Notes: generated by a model from the sequence alone, not told the origin. A stretch of DNA of 11,522 bases from CAZNYN01 sp964577295 (GCA_964577295.1 CAZNYN010000055.1:1-11522); one strand, 5' to 3'. Shown: positions 1 to 7,299, counted from the stretch's first letter. Translations and numbers: made by a program.

Positions 1-63
<63 letters not shown>

Positions 64-118
64 GTCCGCCCTTTCTCCCTTCACAAAATTGACTGACGCG
101 CATATTTATGCTAGAGCA

Positions 119-161
119 AGTATATCACTTACAATAAGTATATTCAAGAATATACTGTCAA
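119..161 (-). promoter_or_regulatory. promoter with overlapping 18-bp palindrome
   Basis: Minus-strand TTGAAT (147-142) and TATACT (124-119) are separated by 17 bases, a good sigma70 match (9 of 12). An 18-bp inverted repeat, GTATATTC-TT-GAATATAC (155-138), covers the -35 element, as an operator would. A perfect TTGACA (161-156) lies immediately upstream but has no good -10 at normal spacing. The promoter points to the repeat-tract ORF and lies between it and the aldolase stop codon. Confidence 0.5.
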
Positions 162-166
162 CTTTT

Positions 167-1189
167 TTATATTTTTTCCAAAAACAGTTCAATCTCTTTT
201 TCGTCCGATGCCCATGAGGTGCATATACGGACTACGTCGTTTTCTTCGTCGTGTTTTTCCCAGAATCCGACGGCGAACTCGTCTTTTATTTCTTGGAGTT
301 TTGTTTTCGGTATTACGGGAAATATTTGGTTTGTCGGTGAGTTTACGGCGAATTTATAGCCTTTTTCTTTCATGGCTTTTTTTATTTTTTCTGCGCATTT
401 TATTGCGTGTTTTGCGAGTTCTGTGTATAGTCCGTCTTTGAATAGTTCTTCAAACTGTATTCCGAGCAGCCGTCCTTTTGCCATCATTCCGCCGTGCTGT
501 TTCAGTATGTAGCGGAAGTCTTTTCCGAGTTCGCTGTTGTTTATGACTACTGCTTCTCCGAACATTGCTCCCATTTTTGTGCCGCCTATGTAGAATATGT
601 CTGTAAGTTCGGCTATGTCTTTCAATGTTACGTCTGTTCCTTCCGCTGCTAAGGCGCAGCCGAGGCGCGCGCCGTCGAGGAAGAGGGGAATTTTGTTTTT
701 TGCGCATGTGTCACGAAGTGCTGTGAGTTCGGCTTTTGTGTATATTGTGCCGAGTTCGGTGGGGTGGGATATGTAGACCATGCCGGGCTGGACGATGTGC
801 TCATAGCTTTCGTCGGTGTAGTGCGCGGTGAGCATTTTTTCTACTTGTTCTGCGGTTATTTTGCCGTCGCAGGCTTTTATTGTGAGGACTTTGTGCCCGG
901 TGGCTTCTACAGCTCCGGATTCGTGAACGTTGATGTGTCCCGTGTCTGCGGATATTACTCCCTGATGCGGGCGCAGGAGGGCGGATATTACCGTGAAGTT
1001 TGCCTGTGTTCCTCCCACCAGGAAGTGTATGTCGCTTTTGCGGCCTATTGCCTGCTGTATGAGGTGTCTTGCGTTTTCGCAGTGTGGGTCGAGGCCGTAG
1101 CCGCATGTCTGTTCTCTGTTGGTGCGCACCATTGCTTCTATTATTTTTTCGTGCGCTCCTTCGCTGTAGTCGTTTATGAAGCTGTACAT
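167..1189 (-). CDS. ltaE: low-specificity L-threonine aldolase family protein
   Basis: This is a 340-residue fold-type I PLP enzyme of the threonine aldolase/beta-eliminating lyase family, expected to cleave L-threonine or L-allo-threonine to glycine and acetaldehyde in the cytoplasm. The N terminus has the family's phosphate-binding segment VGGTQAN (58-64). His89 lies in the region that stacks on PLP, FLDGARL (170-176) carries the PLP-contacting Asp172 and Arg175, and GGTKMG (202-207) carries the likely Schiff-base Lys205. Length is normal for the family. The start is an ATG with GGGAGG about 10 bases upstream. A TATAAT (1230-1225) lies just downstream of the TRAP-operon terminator, so the gene is probably its own unit, transcribed after the TRAP genes. 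Substrate preference among beta-hydroxy amino acids cannot be read from the sequence. Confidence 0.9.
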   Translation of the reverse strand: MYSFINDYSEGAHEKIIEAMVRTNREQTCGYGLDPHCENARHLIQQAIGRKSDIHFLVGGTQANFTVISALLRPHQGVISADTGHINVHESGAVEATGHKVLTIKACDGKITAEQVEKMLTAHYTDESYEHIVQPGMVYISHPTELGTIYTKAELTALRDTCAKNKIPLFLDGARLGCALAAEGTDVTLKDIAELTDIFYIGGTKMGAMFGEAVVINNSELGKDFRYILKQHGGMMAKGRLLGIQFEELFKDGLYTELAKHAIKCAEKIKKAMKEKGYKFAVNSPTNQIFPVIPKTKLQEIKDEFAVGFWEKHDEENDVVRICTSWASDEKEIELFLEKI

Positions 1190-1224
1190 TTTTGTGTCCC
1201 TCCCGTGTTTAGTTGGCTGGTGTT

Positions 1225-1230
1225 ATTATA
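1225..1230 (-). promoter_or_regulatory. -10 element upstream of the aldolase
   Basis: A perfect minus-strand TATAAT lies 35 bases before the aldolase ATG. The -35 position, 17 bases further up, is TCTTTT, a poor match and part of the terminator hairpin. An activator or some readthrough from the TRAP operon may be needed. Confidence 0.4.
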
Positions 1231-1249
1231 CGCTGTATTGTGGGTATAA

Positions 1250-1300
1250 AAGAAGCGCCGTTTCAGGATTATGTCCTAAAACGGCGCTTCTTTGTTTTTT
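1250..1300. terminator. strong bidirectional hairpin terminator
   Basis: A GC-rich stem pairs AGAAGCGCCGTTT (1251-1263) with AAACGGCGCTTCT (1279-1291). It extends past one mismatch into AGGA/TCCT with a five-base loop. On the minus strand it follows the dctM stop by about 20 bases and ends in a TTCTTTT tract, so it should end the TRAP mRNA. On the plus strand it is followed by TTTGTTTTTT, so it would also block antisense transcription into dctM's neighbour. Confidence 0.85.
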
Positions 1301-1311
1301 AGTGTCCGGCT

Positions 1312-2628
1312 CTACCAGGGCACACCAAGTATGAAGTGCGGCAGGAAGAGAACAACTTTGGGGATGTAGGCTGTGACGAGAAGTACAGGTATCCAGCACA
1401 GGCACATGAATGTGAGCGCCGGTTTCATTATTTCGTTGATCGAGGCGCCTCCGACACGTCCGCTTAGGTATAGGACAGGTGCGGCGGGCGGCGTGATGCA
1501 TCCCAGAGCTGTGTTGACTCCGACTATGGCCGCGTAGTGAACGGGGTTGAAGCCGAGTTCTGTGATTATGGGCATGAGTATCGGTGTCGTGAGAACAACG
1601 ACGCTGATGTCGTCCATGAGCATTCCCATGAGGACAAGGAATATGTTTATCATAAACAGGATGACCCATTTGTTTGTGCTTATGGAGTAGAAGAGATAGA
1701 GCACTTTTCCCGGGAGATCTTCGAGTATGTAGAGCCTTGAGAGCATGGAGACGGAGTAGAGCATTACCATGATAACGCCTGTTGTGATGGCGCTTTCTAC
1801 GACGATGCTGTAGAGGTTTTTCCATGTGAGGCCTTTATATACCCAAAGTCCGATGGGGATGCAGTAGAGAACTGCGAGTGCGGAGGCTTCTGTTGTTGTC
1901 ATGACGCCGCCGTATATGCCGCCCAAGACCATGACCGGCATGAAGAGTGCCGGTATAGCAAGGCGTCCGCGCTTCATGAACATCTCGTAGCGCTCTTTGC
2001 CGGTGCGTTTCTGCGATACGAGAACATCGGGGTTGTCTTTGAGCATCCACATGTTGATGACGGAGAGGAGTATTGTTGTGATGATTCCCGGGCCTATTGT
2101 GGAGAGGAAGCAGGCCAGGACGGATATTCCGCTTATCCACGCAAAGATGATGAGTGTGGCGTTAGGCGGGATGAGGAGTCCCAGGAGGGATGCGTTTGCC
2201 ATAAGGGCGCATGCGTGTCCCATTGGGTAGCCGCCTTTTTTGAAACGGGGGAACATTATTGCTCCGATGCAGGAGAGTGTGGCGCATGCAGCTCCGCATA
2301 TTGAGCCGAATACGGCGCAGGAGACTGTTCCGACTATTCCGAGTCCGCCTCTGATGTGTCCGACAAAGACGTCGACCATGTCAATGAGTTTTTCTGCTAT
2401 GCGGCCTCTTTCCATGATTCCGCCTGCCAGTATGAACATTGCTATGGCTATCAGGGAGACTGAGTTCATCTGGGTGAAGCCGTAAGGGAGGAGCTGTGTA
2501 GCCTGATATCCTACCTGGTTGACTCCGCCGAAGAATATGAGCCACGCGCATGATGCCATGAAGCTGACAGGTACGGGAACTCCTATTACGAGTGTCGCTA
2601 TGAGTATTACAAGGGCTACATAAATCAT
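1312..2628 (-). CDS. dctM: TRAP transporter large permease (DctM family)
   Basis: This 438-residue, very hydrophobic inner-membrane protein with about 12 membrane segments is the ion-coupled translocation subunit of a TRAP transporter. Family signatures are clear: AGGIMERGRIAEKLIDM near residues 68-84, the VGHIRGGLG segment (89-97), a GYPMGHACALMANASLLGLLIPPN-type region around 133-156, and GCITPPAAP in the C-terminal half. The residue after IPP at position 156 is Asn where Ser is usual, a mild deviation. Length is normal (about 425-440). The ATG overlaps the dctQ stop in an ATGA, so translation is probably coupled and the two membrane subunits are made together. Substrate specificity resides in the DctP proteins. 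Dicarboxylates, keto acids and other organic acids are typical for this family, but the substrate here is unknown. Confidence 0.95.
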   Translation of the reverse strand: MIYVALVILIATLVIGVPVPVSFMASCAWLIFFGGVNQVGYQATQLLPYGFTQMNSVSLIAIAMFILAGGIMERGRIAEKLIDMVDVFVGHIRGGLGIVGTVSCAVFGSICGAACATLSCIGAIMFPRFKKGGYPMGHACALMANASLLGLLIPPNATLIIFAWISGISVLACFLSTIGPGIITTILLSVINMWMLKDNPDVLVSQKRTGKERYEMFMKRGRLAIPALFMPVMVLGGIYGGVMTTTEASALAVLYCIPIGLWVYKGLTWKNLYSIVVESAITTGVIMVMLYSVSMLSRLYILEDLPGKVLYLFYSISTNKWVILFMINIFLVLMGMLMDDISVVVLTTPILMPIITELGFNPVHYAAIVGVNTALGCITPPAAPVLYLSGRVGGASINEIMKPALTFMCLCWIPVLLVTAYIPKVVLFLPHFILGVPW

Positions 2629-3218
2629 GAGTTTTTACCTCCCGAGAAGAGGGCTTTGCCTGCGCGTACCATGTCCCAGAAGAAGTAGTATGACATAGAA
2701 ACAAGGCCGATGAGGATAGGCAGATAGGCAGTCCAAAGCGGGATGCGCCATGCGACTGTCTTTGGCAGGGCAAGACCGTTTCCGAGCGGCCCCAAGAAGC
2801 CGAAAATAAAGTAGTCCCAGCCGTATTTTGTAAAAAGCAGTGTTACTGCGAGAGTGATTACTGTTTTTGTGAATATCATAATGCGTTTGATTGTGCCTTC
2901 CTTGACGTAGGACTGTACAAGGTCAGCCGATACATGGGAGCCTGCGAATGCGCCGTATGCCGCACCCATAAAGTAAAGCCAAAAAGCAAAAATTTTGATC
3001 CATTCCTCATAGCCGTAGAGGTCCATTTCCAATATGTAACGCATAATTGTTGCGGCGCTTATAATAACGGTAAGAATCATTGCCATAGAGAAACATATTA
3101 TGGAGTAGAAATTGACTGTTATTTTATCAAAGAGGCATTTCGGTTTTCTGACGGTTGATTCAGGTTCACAGTAGACGTCAGCTTCTGCTGTGTATTCCCC
3201 GTTTTGAAGTTCAGACAT
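2625..3218 (-). CDS. dctQ: TRAP transporter small permease (DctQ family)
   Basis: This 197-residue inner-membrane protein has four hydrophobic segments, and partners DctM in the TRAP membrane complex. A hydrophilic N-terminal extension of about 30 residues precedes the first segment (residues ~34-56). The family signature is the stretch from YGYEEWIKIFAFWLYFMGAA through GSHVSADLV, with the characteristic His-x-x-x-Asp after the second segment. The start is placed at the ATG at 3218 because AAAGGAGA sits nine bases upstream of it. An in-frame ATG 18 bases earlier (3236) overlaps that ribosome-binding site and is unlikely to be used. The gene overlaps dctM by four bases and is separated from dctP copy 1 by a stem-loop. 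It is a divergent family member by nature, and the identification rests heavily on position between dctP and dctM. Confidence 0.9.
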   Translation of the reverse strand: MSELQNGEYTAEADVYCEPESTVRKPKCLFDKITVNFYSIICFSMAMILTVIISAATIMRYILEMDLYGYEEWIKIFAFWLYFMGAAYGAFAGSHVSADLVQSYVKEGTIKRIMIFTKTVITLAVTLLFTKYGWDYFIFGFLGPLGNGLALPKTVAWRIPLWTAYLPILIGLVSMSYYFFWDMVRAGKALFSGGKNS

Positions 3219-3239
3219 TTGGGAATCTCCTTTCATGGA

Positions 3240-3283
3240 GAGAATCCAAAATGGGGAGGGTATAAAACCCTCCCCGAATTCTC
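3240..3283 (-). promoter_or_regulatory. intercistronic stem-loop between dctP and dctQ
   Basis: GGGGAGGGT (3253-3261) pairs perfectly with ACCCTCCCC (3267-3275) around a five-base loop, and an outer GAGAAT/ATTCTC pair encloses it. On the mRNA strand only ATTTT follows, not a proper U-tract. It is therefore more likely an attenuator or RNA-stability element than a full terminator. Such a structure would let dctP mRNA and protein outnumber the membrane subunits, as TRAP systems need. Confidence 0.7.
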
Positions 3284-3319
3284 AGTTTGGTGTTGATAGC
3301 AAAGCGGTGTTAACGAAGC

Positions 3320-4318
3320 TTATTTTGCGAGGTTCTTTTTGAACTCTGCCATAAGTTCGGGTGTCATGCCGCGCTTGCCGAGTTCGTCCCATGTTGTTAC
3401 GCATGCCGCTTTGATGGGCTTAAGTTCGGCTTCGCTGTACTTGTAGACTTTGATGCCCTTCTTCTTCATGAGGTCCATGTACTTGTTGTCTTCCTTCTGA
3501 GCTGTGTTGATGGAGTTGATTGTGAATTTCTTTGCTACTTCCATGAAGACCTTCTGGTCTGCCGGTGAGAGCTTCTTCCATGACTTTTCGCTGATCATGA
3601 AGGGGAGGTACTCCATTGAGTAGTTTGTTGCGTACCAGTATTTGATGACGTCGCCGAGCATTGTGTATGCCGCGGGTGTGGCCATTCCGTCAACTGCGTC
3701 GCAGACGCCTGTCTGCATTGACTGGTAAACGTCTGACCAGGGAATGGTGATTGTGCGGTAGCCCATTGCTTTTGCTGCGAGTGAGTAGACGTCCATGTTG
3801 GGAACGCGTGTAAGAACACCCTTGTCAACTTTCGGGTTGAGGGGCTGTTTGACTTCTTTTGTGGATCCGATACCGATCATACCTTCGATGTATGCGCCGA
3901 GGACGCGGACGCCGAGGGGTTTGCCGAGTTCGTTAAGTTTGTTGGGGAGCCATGCACCGGGTGCGAAAACTTTCTTCGCTGAGTCATAGCCGCTGACGTA
4001 TCCGTTGATGTAGACGAGTTCAAAGCGGGGGTCAAATTCGCTGGCGAAGGATGTTACGGACATGTCGATTGTTCCGCGGAGCATCTCTTCCATTACGAGT
4101 GAGTAGTTGCCGAGCTGGCTGGCGGGGTATACTTTTACTTCCACACGGCCGTTTGTCTTTGCTTTGATTTCTTTTGCAACATCATTCATCATCTTTGTGC
4201 AAAGATGTTCGGGGGGCTGCTGTCCTGCAAAGCGGAACACGATAGGAGCTGCGAATGCCGGTGACGAGATAGCTGCGAAAAGGAAAACGGATGCGAGTAG
4301 TGCAAGTAGCTTTTTCAT
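3320..4318 (-). CDS. dctP: TRAP substrate-binding protein, DctP family (copy 1)
   Basis: This is a 332-residue exported solute-binding protein (family 7) that captures the substrate in the periplasm and delivers it to DctQM. The Sec signal peptide is MKKLLALLASVFLFAAISSP followed by AFA, with cleavage near residue 23. The mature protein has the family pattern RVEVKVYPASQLG (58-70) and GVLTRVPNMDVY (167-178), which contains Arg171, the conserved arginine that pairs with the substrate carboxylate. DAVDG (207-211) precedes the ligand-contacting loop. The start is the ATG at 4318, preceded by AAGGGAG, and gives exactly the length of its paralogue. An upstream in-frame TTG (4339) lies ahead of that site and is rejected. 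It is about 81% identical, without gaps, to the protein at 4840-5838. It heads the dctP-dctQ-dctM cluster. Confidence 0.93.
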   Translation of the reverse strand: MKKLLALLASVFLFAAISSPAFAAPIVFRFAGQQPPEHLCTKMMNDVAKEIKAKTNGRVEVKVYPASQLGNYSLVMEEMLRGTIDMSVTSFASEFDPRFELVYINGYVSGYDSAKKVFAPGAWLPNKLNELGKPLGVRVLGAYIEGMIGIGSTKEVKQPLNPKVDKGVLTRVPNMDVYSLAAKAMGYRTITIPWSDVYQSMQTGVCDAVDGMATPAAYTMLGDVIKYWYATNYSMEYLPFMISEKSWKKLSPADQKVFMEVAKKFTINSINTAQKEDNKYMDLMKKKGIKVYKYSEAELKPIKAACVTTWDELGKRGMTPELMAEFKKNLAK

Positions 4319-4373
4319 TCTGAAACTTTCTCCCTTCAAACCTCTTATATATTTTTGTTGCTATTTTTGCCGA

Positions 4374-4391
4374 ACGCAGATATATCTGCGT
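4374..4391. promoter_or_regulatory. 18-bp perfect palindrome in the dctP copy 1 leader
   Basis: ACGCAGATATATCTGCGT is a perfect inverted repeat 56 bases before the dctP copy 1 start codon. It lies downstream of the predicted promoter (4504-4532), within the transcribed leader. It could be a repressor site or fold as a small hairpin. A shorter echo, GATATATC, recurs at 4415-4422. Confidence 0.5.
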
Positions 4392-4503
4392 AAGAACCAA
4401 ACCAGTGTAGTACTGATATATCATCAAGGGAGGACTGCCCCGTTTTGAATATTTTGGGTAATATTAAGGATTTATACGTATTTATTTCTCCCTTTACGTA
4501 AGT

Positions 4504-4532
4504 AATTTACCCCAACTCGGCGTTTTCGTCAA
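4504..4532 (-). promoter_or_regulatory. candidate promoter for dctP copy 1 and dctQM
   Basis: Minus-strand TTGACG (4532-4527) and TAAATT (4509-4504) are separated by exactly 17 bases, 9 of 12 matches to the sigma70 consensus. Transcription would start near 4497 and give a leader of about 180 bases that includes the palindrome at 4374-4391. This would allow dctP copy 1 and the permease genes to be expressed separately from dctP copy 2. Confidence 0.4.
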
Positions 4533-4798
4533 CAAGGTTTTTGAAAATTTCACCCAATCTGATGTTTCAGTCAGTTATTTTTTCGGCAAAAAGAGGTTTA
4601 AAGAGTATGACAAAGCAGTTATATTTCCGCATTGTACTTTAAAAGAATCGATTTTCATGGTGCGTTGGCATTGTTATATTCAGTGCTTTTGCCGTTTTAA
4701 TTTTAAATTTACAGTATATACTAATTTGTGGAACAATTCACGAACTAGAGGGGAAAAATTTTTTTGTGTAGTATCTATCTAATATATCAGAATAGTAA

Positions 4799-4824
4799 GG
4801 GAGAGAAGCCGAAGCCTCTCTCCC
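4799..4824 (-). terminator. hairpin after dctP copy 2
   Basis: GGGAGAGA (4799-4806) pairs with TCTCTCCC (4817-4824). On the mRNA strand the stem closes on an extra-stable C(UUCG)G tetraloop through one G-U pair. The minus strand continues TTACTATTC, a poor U-tract, while the plus strand has CCCCTTTTTT. It may be a leaky terminator or a 3'-stabilising structure on the dctP copy 2 mRNA, comparable to the stem-loop after dctP copy 1. Confidence 0.6.
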
Positions 4825-4839
4825 CTTTTTTAAAGTATT

Positions 4840-5838
4840 TTACTTGCCGAGGTGCTTTTTAAATTCACTCATGAGTTCCGGGGTCATGCCGCGCTTGCCG
4901 AGTTCTTCCCATGTTGTGATGCATGCTGCTTTGATGGGCTTAAGTTCAGCTTCGCTGTACTTGTAGACTTTGATGCCCTTTTTCTTCATGAGTTCCATGT
5001 ATTTGTTGTCTTCCTTCTGAGCGTTGTCTATCGAGAGCAGTGTGTACTTCTTTGCTACATCCTGGAAAACTTTCTGGTCGTCGGCGGAGAGTTTCTTCCA
5101 TGACTTTTCGCTGACCATGATTGCGAGGTATTCCATTGAGTAGTTGGTGTGGTACCAGTACTTTATAACGTCGCCGAGCATTGTGTAGGCTGCTGCCACG
5201 GGATATCCGTCAACTGCGTCGCAGACGCCTGTCTGCATTGACTGGTAAACATCTGAGTAGGGGATTGTGATGGGGCGGTAGCCCATTGCTTTTGCTCCGA
5301 GTGAGTAGACGTCCATGTTGGGAACGCGTGTGAGAACGCCTTTGTCAACCTTCGGGTTGAGGGGGTCTTTAACCGGCTTGGCAGATCCGATACCGATCAT
5401 ACCTTCTATATATGAGCCTATCAGTCTTACTCCGAGTGCGCTTGAAAGTTCGTTGAGTTTATTGGGAAGCCATGCGCCGGGGACGAAGACCTTTTTTGCA
5501 TCATCATAGCCGCTGACGTATCCGTTGATGTAGACGAGCTCAAGGCGGGGGTCAAATTCACTGGCTATTGACATCATAGACATGTCGACTGTGCCGCGAA
5601 TCATTTCTTCCATAACGAGTGAGTAGTTTCCGAGCTGGCTGGCGGGATATACCTTTACTTCAACGCGTCCGGATGTTTTTTCCGCTATTTCTTTCGCCAT
5701 GGCGTTCATTGTCTTTGTCGCTGCGTGGTCGGGAGGAGACTGCCCTGCAAAACGGAAAACAATCGGTGCGGCCGTTGCCGGTGTGACCAAAGCTGCGATA
5801 ATAAAAACGAAAAGTGCCAATGCTGCGAATTTCTTCAT
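4840..5838 (-). CDS. dctP: TRAP substrate-binding protein, DctP family (copy 2)
   Basis: This is a 332-residue periplasmic binding protein, a close paralogue of the one at 3320-4318. Hand alignment without gaps gives 268 of 332 identical residues. It has its own Sec signal peptide (cleavage after about residue 23), the RVEVKVYPASQLG segment and GVLTRVPNMDVY with conserved Arg171. The copies differ most in the signal peptide, at residues 132-140, and at 212-215 directly after DAVDG, where copy 1 has Met-Ala-Thr-Pro and this copy has Tyr-Pro-Val-Ala. Tyr194 replaces Trp and His230 replaces Ala. The start ATG has AAAGGAG eight bases upstream. No second dctQ/dctM pair accompanies it, so it probably feeds the DctQM encoded downstream. 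The alternative is a stand-alone sensor or scavenging protein. Confidence 0.93.
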   Translation of the reverse strand: MKKFAALALFVFIIAALVTPATAAPIVFRFAGQSPPDHAATKTMNAMAKEIAEKTSGRVEVKVYPASQLGNYSLVMEEMIRGTVDMSMMSIASEFDPRLELVYINGYVSGYDDAKKVFVPGAWLPNKLNELSSALGVRLIGSYIEGMIGIGSAKPVKDPLNPKVDKGVLTRVPNMDVYSLGAKAMGYRPITIPYSDVYQSMQTGVCDAVDGYPVAAAYTMLGDVIKYWYHTNYSMEYLAIMVSEKSWKKLSADDQKVFQDVAKKYTLLSIDNAQKEDNKYMELMKKKGIKVYKYSEAELKPIKAACITTWEELGKRGMTPELMSEFKKHLGK

Positions 5839-6199
5839 GGGAATCTCTCCTTTAAATCGAAATAGTTGCTGTTGAAACCATAGGCCGAATTATTCTTTGC
5901 GCAGAATACGGCGAAGCTGTGTGTCCCCTACTTCCCCCCCCTTATGCAACATAGTATAATAAACTGAATTTGAAAAAAAACCGACTAAGGAAATCTGAGC
6001 TATAAATTACATCAAATAGAGCGATAAGTCAATATAGTTTTAGAGATAAGTGAATCAAAGTCGATTATTGCAAAATATAAATGAAAATATAGATAAGATT
6101 TGTTTAAGTTTTTAGAGAATTTTATAATATAGAACAATTTACAGAACGGGAAAAATACTCCGCTCTGTGTATCAAAGTTGCAATAAGGGCTATGTCAGG
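5839..6199. other. 361-bp AT-rich intergenic region upstream of dctP copy 2
   Basis: There is no credible gene. It contains the dctP copy 2 ribosome-binding site (AAAGGAG), a run of eight C (5934-5941), a minus-strand TATACT (5958-5953) without a good -35, and a minus-strand TTGACT (6032-6027) with a weak TAATTT 17 bases on. An imperfect hairpin lies near the right end (6141-6168). The dctP copy 2 promoter must lie here but I cannot choose between the candidates. Confidence 0.5.
6141..6168 (-). terminator. weak hairpin after the chromate-transporter pair
   Basis: ACAGAACGG (6141-6149) pairs with CCGCTCTGT (6160-6168) with one mismatch and a ten-base loop. The minus strand continues AAATTGTTC, a poor U-tract. 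Its position about 30 bases after the stop at 6200 suits a terminator, but the structure is modest. Confidence 0.35.
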
Positions 6200-6730
6200 C
6201 TATAAGAAGAAGATTCCTATCATGCCGAAGAGGAATAGGAGAAGAGGCGGGTTTTCTCTGAAAATTTTTATTTTTTGGATGCAGAGTATTCCTGCCGCGA
6301 GCATTGCTGAAGCGAGGAGTCCGTTTTTCCATGTCACTGTGAGCGGCGATATGAGGGAGAGGGAGAGAAGCCCTGCTACCACGGGGCGCAGAAGCATTTT
6401 GAATTTTTTGCTGTTCTCGGCGCTTGCTCTTTTGAGAAGCACAAGCACGGCGGCCAGAGCGCATATAGGCGCGGCTGTGAGGAATACTGTGGCGGTGAGA
6501 GAGCCTAAGAATCCCGCCTGCTGGTATCCGACAAATGTGGCTGCGTTTATGGCTATAGGGCCCGGTGTGACCTGCGAGAGGGCAAGCACCTGAGCAAAGG
6601 CTTCGGGTGTGAGCCACCCCGTCTTTGTGACGATTTGGTATTCGATCAGGGGCAGAGAGGAGAGCCCGCCTCCGAAGGCGCATATACCGACCTGTGCGAA
6701 AGCGGCGGCGAGTTCGAGAAGTGTGTTCAT
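6200..6730 (-). CDS. chromate transporter family protein, second half-size subunit
   Basis: This 176-residue inner-membrane protein has a single CHR domain. It has the family signatures AFGGG (18-22) in the first segment and VTPGPIAIN (54-62), followed by four to five further hydrophobic stretches. Full-length ChrA is about 400 residues with two CHR domains; short-chain members like this occur as adjacent gene pairs whose products are expected to work together in opposite membrane orientation. The ATG overlaps the stop codon of the upstream partner in an ATGA and has no strong ribosome-binding site, so translation is probably coupled. Chromate export is the named family function, but many short-chain members are untested and the natural substrate could be another anion. 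Confidence 0.88.
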   Translation of the reverse strand: MNTLLELAAAFAQVGICAFGGGLSSLPLIEYQIVTKTGWLTPEAFAQVLALSQVTPGPIAINAATFVGYQQAGFLGSLTATVFLTAAPICALAAVLVLLKRASAENSKKFKMLLRPVVAGLLSLSLISPLTVTWKNGLLASAMLAAGILCIQKIKIFRENPPLLLFLFGMIGIFFL

Positions 6731-7260
6731 CGTGACGCCAGCTTTTCGCGCGCGAACTGGAGCGCTATGACAAGGGCCATTGCTGTAAAGGGGTGTATTT
6801 TGAATATCCCTATGAGCGAGACTACTGCGGCTATGGGGATTATGTTCCAGGCGCTTGACTTGAGGGTTGCTTTTACGTTGTCAAATATTACTGTGGTGAT
6901 GATGGCTCCGGTGCCTGCGAGAACCCCGCGGAAGAAGCCCCTGACTTGGGGGATGTCGGAGTATTTGAGGACGAAGGGGGAGAGTATGAGGACTATGAGA
7001 AACGGTGGCAGCACTGCGCCCGCGACTGCGGTCATACTGCCTTTGAGCCCTTTGTAGTGCCTGCCCATGAGCCATGCTATGGATACGGCAATAGGACCGG
7101 GCATCGACGCCGCCAGGCTTACCATGTCGGCGAATTCCTCCGCGTCTATGTCCTTGCGCCGCTCCTGTTCGAGCTGCACCATGCCCAATATGACTATGCC
7201 TCCGCCGAATGTTACGGCGCTGATTCTGAAGAAGAATATAAATAATTGCCAAAGCGTCAT
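6727..7260 (-). CDS. chromate transporter family protein, first half-size subunit
   Basis: This 177-residue inner-membrane protein is the partner of the protein at 6200-6730. It has the CHR-domain signatures TFGGG (17-21) and SMPGPIAVS (52-60), with Glu/Arg-rich cytoplasmic residues between them and about five more hydrophobic segments. The start is the ATG at 7260, preceded by GGAG nine bases upstream. A TTG five codons earlier overlaps that site and is rejected. It is the first gene of a two-gene unit and is divergent from the exported protein at 7399. The shared 138-base region contains paired TTGCGCAA palindromes. The two halves resemble each other only in these motifs, as is usual for old pairs. 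Confidence 0.88.
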   Translation of the reverse strand: MTLWQLFIFFFRISAVTFGGGIVILGMVQLEQERRKDIDAEEFADMVSLAASMPGPIAVSIAWLMGRHYKGLKGSMTAVAGAVLPPFLIVLILSPFVLKYSDIPQVRGFFRGVLAGTGAIITTVIFDNVKATLKSSAWNIIPIAAVVSLIGIFKIHPFTAMALVIALQFAREKLASR

Positions 7261-7299
7261 TATGAAAATCTCCAAACCGAAAAAATCTTCTTACAGTTT

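Larger units (their letters stand above)
4319..4839. other. 520-bp AT-rich gap between the dctP copies
   Basis: No credible gene is seen here on either strand. It holds the ribosome-binding site and 18-bp palindrome near dctP copy 1, a candidate promoter at 4504-4532, and the hairpin after dctP copy 2 at 4799-4824. The rest (about 4540-4795) is AT-rich with no obvious structure, and no visible remnant of a third gene. Confidence 0.6.

Noticed and set aside
764..1249. 161-codon plus-strand open frame opposite the aldolase
   Set aside because: It is the mirror of a well-supported aldolase gene and its composition (Cys/Phe/Tyr/Val-rich) matches no protein family.
1226..1825. 199-codon minus-strand frame overlapping dctM
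   Set aside because: Very His/Arg-rich translation in another frame of dctM; it also crosses the terminator hairpin.
3216..3236. Upstream ATG (3236) as the dctQ start
   Set aside because: It overlaps the AAAGGAG site that precedes the ATG at 3218, so the later start is preferred.
4374..4391. Transcription terminator
   Set aside because: The palindrome has an AT-rich centre with no loop bases and no U-tract on either strand.
4107..4448. 113-codon plus-strand frame at the dctP copy 1 start
   Set aside because: Mostly antisense to the signal-peptide region of dctP; the remainder is AT-rich leader sequence.
6200..7260. Single chrA gene broken by a frameshift
   Set aside because: Each half has a complete CHR domain with its own FGGG and PGP motifs, and the ATGA overlap is a normal coupled arrangement; short-chain pairs are a known class.
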